Source: Mnemiopsis leidyi
Taxonomy: Eukaryota; Ctenophora; Tentaculata; Lobata; Bolinopsidae
DNA: 64,000 nt
Reading direction: 5' to 3'
Assembly (NCBI GenBank): GCA_000226015.1
Contig: JH153106.1
Span: 196,862-260,861 of the forward strand
The number at the start of each line of letters is the position of its first letter. The stretch's first letter is position 1. This document shows positions 11,590 through 22,368 of this stretch, one piece after another. The notes under the pieces are model-generated. The model was not told the DNA's origin. It searched no databases and saw only the letters and a program-made list of their open reading frames with translations. A program made the position numbers and the translations under genes.

Positions 11590-13390
11590 CACGCCGTTAT
11601 AGCAAAACTAGTCGTTAGCAAAACCAAGCAGTTTGTGTGTTCACTATTAAACTAGACTGTTCAGACTGATGACCGGCTCCTCTATAACTGTCTAGAAACT
11701 GCAGTGTTCCTTTCCTGGTTTTCTCCGTTATCTTCCTTCTGCTCAGTTCCAGATCCTGTGTACCATAACTGTTAACTTTTTAACACTCCGGGGCTGGTTA
11801 AACCGCACCCAGTGCCTCTTCTCTTAGTTTCACCTAGCATATTGTATTCTGGTTATATTTCAAGTCAATGTTTTAGCCACTATCCAAAGAGAAGTAAACT
11901 ATCAAGCTTCTATCTTGTGATATAAACACTTAAGTCAAACCTAATGATGGTTTTATTACATAAAAGACGAATTTCCATAATCTATCCATGTTCTTGTGCA
12001 GTAAGTACAATGCTATTGATCTGCTGTCTTTAGTACCACAGATACGCAGCTGTGTCGTTTTCACATTTTTATTGGCTCGTGGTTGTTGTCTTTGAGCCTA
12101 TTTGCTCTTCTACAATCGCTATGAGCTTATTTTTGATAACAATTGATAGTAGCGTGATACAGTCACGGTCAGTAACACAAAATAACCGTGACTATTTTGG
12201 GCTCTTTGAGATTTGTGATATCGTTGCAACAGGTCCGGTGAGATAAATAAGTGTTGTTTTGCTTTATCACAGCAACTGGAAGGTAAAGTGGAATATTTTG
12301 TGAGTTTTGCACTCCCTTTACGTTTATGTGGTGGTTCTTTGTATGAATGTATCTTTATTTATGTTCTCTAGCAAATGTGATACCGAAAATAACCGCAAGA
12401 CCTTTTAGTTTGCTAATTTTATTAGTAACCTACTTTAATTCTACTAAAATACAAATAGCGTTTCCATATTTTCCAGGCTTCCTTCAACAAAGGGGCTGGT
12501 TTAACACTTTGTTTAGTAAGACTTTAAATTCTTACTGCCTAAAGCAAGAGTTTATTAATGTAAAAGTTTAATCCGTGTGAGTTAACGACCTGTGTAACAA
12601 TAAACACTTACTTATAAATGTTTCCTGCTTTACCGCAGTTAAGGGCCATAGTGTTAAAGTACTCTAAATCGAGCTCTAACAGGAAACGCCTATTCTTAAC
12701 TAGAACTGGATTCTGTACCGTTAAATCGTTAAACATCAAAGGGCAGGGCTCCGGCCGTTAGACCACTTTTTAACGCTATAGATGTTGCTCCCGCTTGCCA
12801 GTACTTGGGTTTGTTGAACCAAGGTTCGGTGCAGAGATGAGCGTTAGTTTAAAACTGGATTAAGTTTTAGTTATAGACATAATCAATTTTTATTAGCTAT
12901 TAAAAGTCATTCTGTCATTAACCAACATCAGCCCCAGGGGCACTATTCTTGAGTACATCTCGCTAAGTACAAATTTGTAAATTGTTGACAAGCAAGTTGT
13001 GTGTTCGATGATATTGTTTAATTTTGCTTAGGTTGAAAAGTGGGCTTTGCAACTTCAGATAGAAATGCAGATTGAGAATATTTATTTTCGATCAGTCTGT
13101 TGCTCTACGGGACAGTGGCGGTTTAGTATATATTTAGTATACATGTAGGATCTGGGCAGGGTATATTTACATATATCAAGCTTATGATTGTTTTAGTAAA
13201 ATTTAAAATGTTTGAATTTTATGTTTTTTAGGCAATGCAGTTCAATTGAATAATTTTAAGCTGTATCAGACATTTAATTAACTTAAACGTCGCGTAGGAT
13301 TAGGACTTGCTACTGAGACAACAATCAACATGTTATTGTTGCTGTACTACCTTCTTCTGGGTACTGCAGCAGAAGATACTTCCCCTCAAG
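11590..13390. repeat. Segmental duplication, copy 1 (5' region of gene B)
   Basis: This block is nearly identical to 16125-17848, with scattered substitutions and small indels. The match runs from the GTTAGCAAAACCAAGCAG region through shared landmarks (GAGATGAGCGTTAGTTTAAA, a TTTAGTATATATTT stretch) into the signal-peptide exon. A shorter third copy of its middle part is at 15847-16120. The copies include the first coding exons of genes B and C, so this is duplicated gene 5' flank rather than an LTR. A 74-codon frame at 12347-12571 recurs at 16896-17120 because of the duplication and has no coding hallmarks. Confidence 0.85.
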
Positions 13391-15836
13391 GTATTTTGAG
13401 TTTTACGATCTTTATCAATTTATAATTGGCTGTACTGAGACCTGCCTTTTCCTGTCAAAAAAGTCTCAGGACCATTTTTAAAACATTTGCTAGGGTGAAA
13501 ACAAACTGGCAAAAAGGTAATACGGCCGAGACAGGGTTGGGGCAAGGAAGGGACAGTGTCTGGGCAGACAAGCTCTGGGGCAGGGTTGGGGCTGGCTCAG
13601 GGGCGTAGCCAGAGGGGATCCATTGGATCCCAGGATCCCCCTTTTGAAATGGAAATTTAGAAAAATTTAAGGCTAGCCAGTATCATGCAGATACAGATAG
13701 GTAGAAGAAGATAGAGATAGAGAGATTGGTAGAGATAGACAGTTAGAGGATAGAGACCCTGAGAGATAGAGATAGATTGATAGATAGATAGAGAGCGTGA
13801 GAGAGAAAGAGAGGGATTGATAGACCATAGATGCCTCAAAGCAACTGAGCCTGTCCCAACCCTGCCTCAACCCTGCATCAACCCTGCCCCTACCTTGCCG
13901 GCGGCCCAGCCTCGGCCGTTCAACTTTTTGCTAACAAACTTACATAATTTATCACACTGAAATCAGTAGTCAATGACTAAACAGAAACGCGGTTATTTGA
14001 CATAAGTGATAAGATGGCGAATGGACTTGGGACCAGTTCACAGTACATTACATTAATGAATAATGCCCTCAGAATCCTCTAGCTAAAAAATGTTAAAATA
14101 AGGTAAAACGAACTGAATATCAAATGAAAAGAACTGTAAGAGCTAAAAGAATGAATGACGTGCCATGCTAAAACACATGCTCAGAAGTTAAATTCACCCT
14201 TAAATTAAAATAAAGCACTTTAAGTTTGCAACATAAGATAGTTATTTCAGGCTGGTTGACAGTAGAGCGCGATGTGGAGATACATTTTGATCTAGAGAGT
14301 TCTCCTTTAGAAATAAAGACAGACAGCTATTTTGGGAGTAATGAAAAGTTAGAAGTTGTATTTGTCTCGGATGATGTGAATGAAGAGGAGGCAGGAGGTA
14401 TAAAGATTTCCTTTACATCTCCACCAATGTACGTGCTTGAGGACTGCTTCGAAGACCCGATAGAGTTCTCGACAACCCTTTCTTCTGACATCACAAAAAT
14501 CTGGAGGTTAACTCTGGAAAAGTTTCCCCCTGATTTACGAGTCATAGTTCATTGTAACAACAAAGAAGTTCTCAATGTTTTGTTATCAGACGAAATATGT
14601 AAAGACATGGATAACTGGAGGACAAACTGGGGAAAGACTGTAACAAAGATAGAGTTTTCATCCACGTACGGCGCGGCAGACTACTACAGGCCAGGTACGA
14701 AATCTTCTTCTTATTAACGGGATTACTTTACTCATTTATAGTTTTATGTAATCATCAACAACACCACCGGCATTTGAAGCTGAAGTGAGATAATAGCAAT
14801 CCAGATAAGCAAAAACTGCTGGGTCGTAAATGAGCTCAATGCAGGTTGGTTACCAGTGGAACGTGCAATTAGGACACCCTTCGATCTGGAGAACACTCCA
14901 CTAGAAATAAAGACAGATAGCGCTACTGGAAGTTCAGATAAACTGATTGTCTACTTCTATAACGACCAGAATGAGTTTGCTGGAGGAGTAAGGATATCCT
15001 TCACGTCTCCTCTAAAGTATTCCATCACAGACTGCTCGTTATACAGAAACAAGGACGACCAATACCAGTACTACGATTTTCAGAAGAACCCCACGATTGA
15101 CAACAACAAAGTATGGAGGATAACTTTAACAGGAACCTCAAAGACATTAACAAGACGTTTAACGATACATTGTAACAACAAGGAGGTTCTAAACTCGATG
15201 ATTTCAAGCGACCTCTGTGGAATTAGTGACTGGTCAACCTACTGGAGCAGAGATGTTGTAAAGATAGGATTCTCAGAAGCATTCGACACTGCATCAGATC
15301 TCTATAGGTTTTACATGTCAGGTATGTTGTGGGATGTTGGATCAAGAGGATTTATTTTCGCTCAGCAGGGACCTTCACAGCTTTAGCCGAGGTGGAGGAC
15401 ACAACTCTCTTCCGTAGCACTTCCGCAAATTTTTGTATACATACTTGTCTCATCCATAAGATTTGTCCTTGTGTTTCAGTAGTGACAAGTTGTCACAGTC
15501 TAAATTTAGTCCATGGTCATGGACAAAATTTTGTCAAAAATTTAACCATGGTCACGGTTGAAATTTGACCATTTGACCATGACACCCGGACGTAGGCCAA
15601 ATTTGGTCAAAAATAATGGTCATCTTTTCAACGACCTGTACTACTACTAATCAATAGCTCATTACACGCGAGTTTAACATTCATTTAAATTCACAAATTT
15701 ACTTCAGTGACAGTAGGTTGTTTAGCTTTAGAGCATCTAGGATGCTGGAAAGATCATGGGACTGACAGAGCAATATCGGGTGGAAACCGCCTACCTCTAG
15801 ACAAGGATAAATATAAAGCTCATACCAAAGACCTTA
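13330..15836 (+). CDS. Secreted modular protein, partial at gap (gene B)
   Basis: Exons: 13330-13390 (signal peptide MLLLLYYLLLGTAAEDTSPQ), 14251-14694, 14845-15321 and 15708-15836, the last truncated by the gap. All junctions are phase 1, so each internal exon is a symmetric module. Exons 2 and 3 are two copies of an unrecognised ~150-aa module. It has a start W(L/T)..ER, FDLE..PLEIKTDS, GG(I/V)(K/R)ISFTSP, a D-C pair, W-R-(L/I)-T-L, HCNNKEVLN, a further Cys, W...W and D.Y(Y/R) near the end; it is probably a beta-rich, disulfide-bonded domain. Exon 4 begins a WSC-like module (GCW.DHGTDRAI...DKYKAHTKDL) that matches the corresponding exon of gene C closely. The rest of the gene is missing. 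Related to gene C by tandem duplication. The product is secreted, with no function inferable beyond extracellular binding or matrix roles. Confidence 0.72.
13520..13922. repeat. Foldback element with GATA-like microsatellite core (gene B intron 1)
   Basis: The outer arms are imperfect inverted repeats: CGGCCGAGACAGGGTTGGGG at the left, and the complement of CAACCCTGC repeats ending CCTCGGCCG at the right. The core (about 13680-13835) is a purine-rich AGATAGAG microsatellite. Inside the left half, 13598-13612 reads CAGGGGCGTAGCCAG, which resembles a hAT-type terminus known from invertebrate genomes. No matching right terminus is seen. Confidence 0.55.
15500..15630. repeat. Local palindromic repeat cluster (CCATGGTCATGG / TTGACCAT)
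   Basis: Short inverted units such as TGGTCATGGACAAAATTTTG and TTTGACCATTTGACCATGAC alternate, so the segment can fold on itself. It lies in the last sequenced intron of gene B and looks like a small foldback remnant. Confidence 0.5.
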
Positions 15837-15846
15837 NNNNNNNNNN
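15837..15846. other. Assembly gap (10 N)
   Basis: The gap interrupts the WSC-like exon of gene B. Sequence resumes in a third copy of the duplicated 5' region, so the true distance and content here are unknown. Confidence 0.99.
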
Positions 15847-17848
15847 TATTGATCTGTTGTCTTTAGTACCACACTGAATTACAGATACGCAGCTGTGTCG
15901 TTTTCTACATTTTTATCGGCTCATGGTTGTCGTCTTTGAGCCTATTCGCTCTTCTACAATCGCTATGAGCTTATTTTTGATAACAAGATAGTTAGCGTGA
16001 TACAGTCACGGTCAGTAACATAAAATAACCGTGACTATTTTGGGCACTTTGAGTTGTGTGATATGGTTGCAACAGGTCCGGTGAGATAAATAAGTGTTGT
16101 TTTGCTTTAGCACAGCAACTAACAAAACCAAGTCGTTAGCAAAAACCAAGCAGTTTGTGTGTTCACTATTAAACTAGACTGTTTAGACTGATGACCGGCT
16201 CCTCTTATACTGTCTAGAAACTGCAGTGTTCCTTTCCTGGTTTTCTCCGTCATCTTCCTTCTGCACAGTTCCAGATCCTGTGTACCATAACTGTGAACTT
16301 TTAAACACTGCAAGAACCGGGGCTGGTTAAACCGCACCCAGTACCTCTTCTCTTAATTTTAGTTTCCCCTAGCATTGTATTCTGGTTATATTTCAAGTCA
16401 ATCTTTTTGTCACTATCCAAAGAGAAGTAAACTATCGAGCTTCTATCTTGTGATAACACTTAAATCAAACCTTATGTGATGGTTTTATTACATTAAAGAC
16501 GAATTTCCATAATCTATCCATGTTCTTGTGCAGTAAGTACAATGCTATTGATCTGTTGTCTTTAGTACCACACTGAATTACAGATACGCAGCTGTGTCGT
16601 TTTCACATTTTTATCGGCTCATGGTTGTCGTCTTTGAGCCTATTCGCTCTTCTACAATCGCTATAAGAGCTTATTTTTGATAACAAGATAGTTAACGTGA
16701 TACAGTAACGGTCAGTAACATAAAATAACCGTGACTATTTTGGGCTCTTTAAGATGTGTGATATAGTTGCAACAGGTCCGGTGAGATTCAGATAAATAAG
16801 TGTTGTTTTGCTTTATCACAGCAACTGGAAGGTAAAGTGGAATATTTTGTGAGTTTTGCACTCCCTTTACGTTTCTGTGGTGGTACTTTGTATGAATGTA
16901 TCTTTATTCATGTTCTCTAGCGAATGTGATACCGAAAATAACCGCAAGACCTTTAAGTTTGCTAATTTTATCATTAACCTACTTTGATTTTACTAAAATA
17001 CAAATAGCGTTTCCATATTTTCCAGGCTTCCTTCAACAAAGGGGCTGGTTTAACACTTTGTTTAGTAATACTTTAAATTCTTACTGCCTAAAGCAAGAGT
17101 TTATTAATGTAAAAGTTTAATCCGTGTGAGTTAACGACCTGTGTAACAATAAACACTTACTTATAAATGTTTCCTGCTTTACCGCAGTTAAGGGCCATAG
17201 AGTTAAAGTACTCTAAATCGAGCTCAAACAGGAAACGCCTATTCTTAACTAGAACTGGATTCTGTACCGTTAAATCGTTAAACAGGGCGGAGCTCCGGCC
17301 GTTAGATCACTTTGTAACGCTATAATAGATGTTGCTCCCGCTTGCCAGTACTTGGGTTTGTTGAACCAAGGTTCGGTGCAGAGATGAGCGTTAGTTTAAA
17401 ACTGGATTAAGTTTAAGTTATATAAGTTTTATAGGTTGGCGATTTTATAAGCTTAATCAATTTTTTTAGCTATTATCAGTCATTCTGTCAGTGTCATTAA
17501 CCCGAACCAGCACCAGGGGCACTATTCTTGGCCAAATCTCGCCAAGTCTCTGTGGTACAATTTTGTAAATTGTTGACAAGTGTGTTCGATCATATTGTTT
17601 AGTATATATTTAGTATATATTTACATATACCAAGCTGATGATTGTTTTGGTAAAATTTAAATGTTTGAATTTTGCGTTTTTAGACTATGCAATTCAATTT
17701 ACTTTTAAACTAAATTAGACATTTAACTTAAACGTCGCTTAGGATCAGGACTGGCTACATAAGTAACTACAGCTCTGAGACAACATGCTATTGTTGCTGT
17801 ACTACCTTCTTCTGGGTGCTGCAGCAGGATATTATCCTTCCCCTGAAG
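15847..17848. repeat. Segmental duplication, copies 2 and 3 (5' region of gene C)
   Basis: Bases 15847-16120 repeat the block seen again at about 16548-16820, and the whole 16125-17848 stretch repeats 11590-13390. The junction near 16120 (CAGCAACTAACAAAACCAAG) joins two copies. These direct repeats on either side of a gap could be genuine tandem duplication or redundant haplotype contigs placed side by side. Confidence 0.8.
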
Positions 17849-20800
17849 GTATTCTTTATCTTGACAATTGGCTGTACAGGATCCAGGATCCCCCTTTTGA
17901 AATGAAAATTTAGAAACATTTTAAGGCTAGCCAGTATTAACATTCATTTTAATTCACAAATTTACTTCAGTGACAGTCGGTTGTTTAGAGCATCTAGGAT
18001 GCTGGGGCGATCATGGGACTGACAGAGCAATATCGGGTGGAAACCGCCTACCTCTAGACCAGGATAAATATAAAGCTCATACCAAAGACCTTATTGGAGA
18101 TTGTTACAAGTATGCCAAGGAACAAGGCTGGACTGTTTTTGCAGCTCAGAATCAGGGAGAGTGCTACACTTCAGCAGATGCAGAGAGTACTTATCAGAAG
18201 CATAGTACAAGCGCAGTATGCGAGAATGGAAAAGGAGGATTCAACGCTATGGATGTATACAAGATAACTTGTGTCAGTCAAGGTAAATTAAAATACAGTC
18301 TAAGCGCATTGGCTCAACATGCGAACTGCATAAGAATTCAAAATAAAAAGAAAACCTTATTTTGAAGATGCATGAATACTGACATATTGAAACTGAAATG
18401 GCCAAGTCTAAAGCATTCAGAATTTCTGCACTGAAATAACATTTATTTTATTTCATAATAATAATTACAAATCAAGTAAAACCATAATAATATCCGAAAC
18501 CCCCTCCCTCCGGCCTCCGTTATCAAAAGTGATTCAGCTCCCATAGCTGATAGTGACTAGAAAACACATAAACGCAGAAAGACCCCTCAATACATCTAAT
18601 ACCCGGCTAAAGTCTACTTGTTATCATTTTCCCGAGTTAGGCCAAAGTAGCAAACTTATGAATACTTCGCAGTTGATGGTGGATACAATGACTTGGTTGC
18701 TTAACATTAACATAACTTACGTTGTATAGTGCTGCCCCAGAACATCGTGCCCCAGAACGTTCTGCCCCAGGGATTATGCCCCAGTGACGTCGTGCCCCAC
18801 AACCTTGACACCTTGTGCCCCACTGGCATCCTGCCCCAGAACATTGTGCCCATAGTGTATTGGGGCAAGGGGTCAGTAGGGCCCAAGGTTGTGGGGCACG
18901 ATGTTCTGGGGCACTGGGGCACTGGGGCAAAATCTCTGGGGCACGATGTTCTGGGGCAGGACGACGGTCAACGTATTTACTATATAACTGACCCAATAAA
19001 AACCGCTTACTAACGAATCGCTCCATCGCAGACTGGTTGCCAGTAGTTCGTGGGACAAAGATAGACTTCGATCTGGAGATTACTCCACTAGAAATAAAGA
19101 CAGACAGTGTCACTGGAAGTTCAGATAAAGTGATTGTATACTTCTATGGAGAAGATCATTTCAATGACAGTGGGTATAGCTTAACTTATGCTGGAGGAGT
19201 CAGGATCATTTTCGGGTCTACTCTAAAGTATTCCCTTGTAGACTGCTCTTTATACCCAGACAACGGATTCCCAATCACCCCTACCACTGATGTAAACAAA
19301 GTGTGGAGGATAACCCTAACGAAAACATATTTTGGTACAACAACCACACGTTTAGTGATAAATTGTAACGACAAGGAGGTTCTAGACCTTGTTTTATCTG
19401 ATACAGTGTGTTCTTCGGACCAGTTAGCTATCTGGAACAGGGATGTAACAAAAATAGAATTCCCTATAAATTCCAACCCTGCATCAGATTTCTACAGGGC
19501 CTACACACCAGGTAATTCATGTTCGCACTTCAAGCTGTACTTTTGACTGCACCAAGTCAATCAGTAGTTAGTTATGAAAAAGTCGAACCACAATCCCATC
19601 TCCACAAATGACACTTCTATATAAATCAGTTTTATAATTTGTATTAATTTCCAACTTGGTATTTGCAGCGCCTTAAAAACAAACCGTCTTTTATCTCACA
19701 TGTTCCTTCAGCACAATGCACCGGACTAAAGCCTACCTGGACCTACATGGAAACTACCAGTACGTTTCCTGTTCCTGCAGGAACAGTTCTGTCTCTCAGC
19801 TGTAATCCAGGATACGAACTGGCAGGAAGCAATGATGTTACTTGTACCCAGAACACAGAGTTCCACTTTACTAATGGAGACCCGACTTGTGGTGAGTTTT
19901 ATTCCACACAAACGTTTTACTTTACATTTTTTCTTAAATTTCCATTGTTTCTCTCCGATGCACAATGATTGTTCCATTAAGACTATTTTAATTGCTGTTT
20001 AATGCTTAATAGTCCTTGGGTTTGTTTATCTCAATACTTGCTATATTGAATCTCAATTTTCTTAAATCTTGTAAACTTTTCAGAACCCTGTGATACTGGA
20101 ACTTACAAAAGTGATAACATGAAAATATGTCAAACTTGTACTGCTGGACAACAACCCAACATTGAACAGACTGCATGTGGTAAGAGCTTAGAACATATCT
20201 TTAATTCTACTAAAGAGTAAACATATCAATACTTGCTTTATTGAATATCAATCTTCTTTAATTTTCTTCCTTAAATTTTCCTTCATTCTGTACAAAATGT
20301 GAAGCTGAACATCAAGCTAACTCTTCCGATACGCAGTGTGGTCGGTTTTAGATTTTAGTGATTCTTTTTAAACATTTTATGTGTTTTATATTGTATTTTT
20401 AGTAAAATATTGTATTGTATTTTTAGTAAAATATTTAACCTTATGTGGAGAGAATAAGGTAAGTCCTTCAGTTGCCTACCACACTTGAACTTACATAAAT
20501 GTTACCATGAAAACATGTCAGATGAAGTTGGAAATTATCTAGTATCTACATTTTTTCCGTCAAAAGTTGTGAAATGTCAAGGATAGTACGTCTCTATTTT
20601 TAATGTCTTGTTAAAGCCATTTTTATGAACACCGACAAAATCTGTAGGATTAGTAAGATTATGAAGCTATAGAATTTAGATATGCTCTTTTGTTTATCTT
20701 ATCAACCTAGGCAAAACTTTTCCTTTAGAATTTTGTCCAGCCGGGCAGTACAAATCAGCTTACAAAACCACGTTTGTGATTCGTCTTGCACTGTTGCACA

Positions 20801-22368
20801 CAAAACGACTAACTTGTAATTAAAATATCGCATCGATTGAAGAGTACTGTGTTATTAGATTTGAAACACATGGAAATTTGATATAACAATGCATAGCATA
20901 AACTACTATGGGCTCAGGATATGTGCACACCCTGGCGAACTCAGGGGAAATCCTTGCAATTCTTGGCTATGTGCCATGTTGAACAAGGAATGGAAGCTAA
21001 AATGGTCCGTGCAAATTACCTTTCTGATTATCCGTTCAAGAAAATCAAAATTTTCTGAATAAGATGTTAACATTTCAGTCGCACAATGCACCGGACTAAA
21101 GTCTACCTGGACCAACATGGAAACTACCAGTAAGTTTCCTGTTCCTGCAGGAACAGTTCTGTCTCTCAGCTGTAATCCAGGATACGAACTGACAGGAAGC
21201 AATGATGTGACTTGTACCCAGAACACAGAGTTCCAGTTCTCTGTCGAACCGATGTGTGGTTAGTGGAGGAGTTATTTTCAGTTTTACTATTTTTAGTATC
21301 AAGGAGTTAAATTCTACTTAAAATACTCTCTGACCCTGGCAATTATGGTGTTTTATAATCATTTCAGTGGCTTGCTCACCTGGTACTTACAATATGTTAC
21401 CCTTGAAACATGTCAGATTTGTCCTGATGGACAGGAATTCAAGCAATGCAGCCAATTATTTGAATTTTTACATTCGGGATTTTACGGTTGTTCTTGTCTG
21501 GTTCCTTCCTACTGAAACACTATACTCGCATTTTGTAACAATATACTTTTCAGTGACCTATTGTCCGGAGCTGAGTATACCTAATTCTCTCGTTTCTCTG
21601 CGCGGAAGTTTGCCTGCAGATACGGAGGTCAACGTCACGTGTTCTAAGTCCCACGTTCTTATTGGTCAGAGAGAAGTCACGTGTCAATCTAACGGGGATT
21701 GGTCTGAACTGCCTCAGTGTCGAAAATACGGTAATCTTAAGATTATTGTTTTTTGTTAAATCTTTTTTGTTACAACTTCTTGATAATCTTGCATGGATTC
21801 GAAACAAAACTCCTGCTGGCCTTACAGCTTGTTTAATGTTTATTTACTTATGAAATAAAATTGAAATAACATAAGTCATTAATTAACCGTGCGGATGTCG
21901 TCCCTTAGATAATACTTTGCCAATTATTACTTAAACCTAATTCTGGATTCTGTCTCATGGATTAGGTCAAGGTGCACACGTCGATTGTCGATATGAAATA
22001 GGACTGATTTAAATTGTTCATTATAATCTGATATCTATAAGGAGAAAAGCAAACAATCTGGGAAATTATTTGCTTTCCTTCTGTGATGGATTTAGAACGG
22101 TTCGACTGTTCGAGAGTATACGAGAGAATTAGGTATACTATACCTAATTCTCTCGTCTCCCTGCGCGGAAGTTTGGCTCTAGATACGGAGGTCACTGTCA
22201 CGTGTTCTGAGCCCCACGTTCTAATTGGTCAGAGAGAAGTCACATGTCAGTCTAACGGAGATTGGTCTGAACTGCCTCTGTGTCGAAAGTATGGTAGTGT
22301 ATCAACTCTCTAGTAGAAAATTACACATTTTTATGAACTTCACTGTTTGATTTTTAGAAAGCGAGTAA
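17785..22368 (+). CDS. Secreted WSC-like / novel module / sushi protein (gene C)
   Basis: Exons: 17785-17848 (signal peptide MLLLLYYLLLGAAAGYYPSPE), 17971-18282 (WSC-like: GCW, RAI, FAAQNQGECY, CENGKGG), 19032-19511 (the ~150-aa unrecognised module of gene B), 19712-19891 (sushi), 20084-20179 (Cys-rich, CDTGTYKS...C.TC.AGQ, like GCC2/GCC3 or TNFR-type repeats), 21079-21258 (second sushi, nearly identical to the first), 21554-21730 (third sushi, C-P-E-L...C.SNGDWSELPQC), a 5'-truncated fourth sushi ending at 22291, and a short last exon 22358-22368 (E-S-E-stop). All major exons are phase 1-1, classic exon shuffling. A candidate further exon, 22659-22721, is also open and phase 1-1. No membrane segment was seen, so secretion is likely. 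The exact use of the last exons is uncertain. Confidence 0.72.
18728..18962. repeat. Foldback element made of TGCCCCAG units (gene C intron)
   Basis: The left half carries repeated (C/G)TGCCCCAGAACRT-type units and the right half carries their complements (ATGTTCTGGGGCA), with a short centre near 18860. The structure can form a long hairpin. It is a non-autonomous foldback or MITE-like insertion between the WSC-like exon and the ~150-aa module. It creates long spurious open frames on both strands. Confidence 0.75.
20284..20800 (+). pseudogene. Decayed copies of the Cys-rich (GCC2-like) exon
   Basis: Three remnants follow the intact exon at 20084-20179. The first, around 20300-20341, encodes CEAEHQANSSDTQCG but lacks an acceptor. 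The second, around 20488-20535, encodes TYINVTMKTCQ-like sequence and is broken. The third, around 20729-20765, encodes FCPAGQYKSAYKTT without a downstream continuation. They look like relics of tandem exon duplication. Confidence 0.5.
21368..21480 (+). pseudogene. Frameshifted copy of the Cys-rich exon
   Basis: After a good acceptor (ATTTCAG at 21367) the frame reads VACSPGTYNM. It then continues in another frame as VTLETCQICPDGQEFKQCSQ, so one base has been gained or lost near 21395. No donor is evident in the expected place. Confidence 0.55.
22121..22155. repeat. 17-bp perfect palindrome at a truncated sushi exon
   Basis: Bases 22121-22137 and 22139-22155 are exact reverse complements around a single central base. 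The right arm is the start of the fourth sushi copy (ACCTAATTCTCTCG) and the left arm is its inversion, so the palindrome marks the breakpoint where the exon lost its acceptor and first cysteine. Confidence 0.9.

Noticed and set aside
12347-12571. 74-codon frame repeated at 16896-17120
   Set aside because: It recurs only because the 5' region is duplicated. Substitutions are not biased to silent sites and no start context or motif is seen.
11590-17848. The two long direct repeats as LTRs of a retrotransposon
   Set aside because: The repeats include the first coding exon of genes B and C and continue into gene sequence. There is no gag-pol between them and no TG...CA boundary.
18637-19113. 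158-codon minus-strand frame rich in CPSAPEHRAP
   Set aside because: It is produced by the TGCCCCAG foldback element and overlaps a real plus-strand exon.
22083-22120. tRNA-like GGTTCGACT box B
   Set aside because: No matching A box, acceptor stem or anticodon arm surrounds it.
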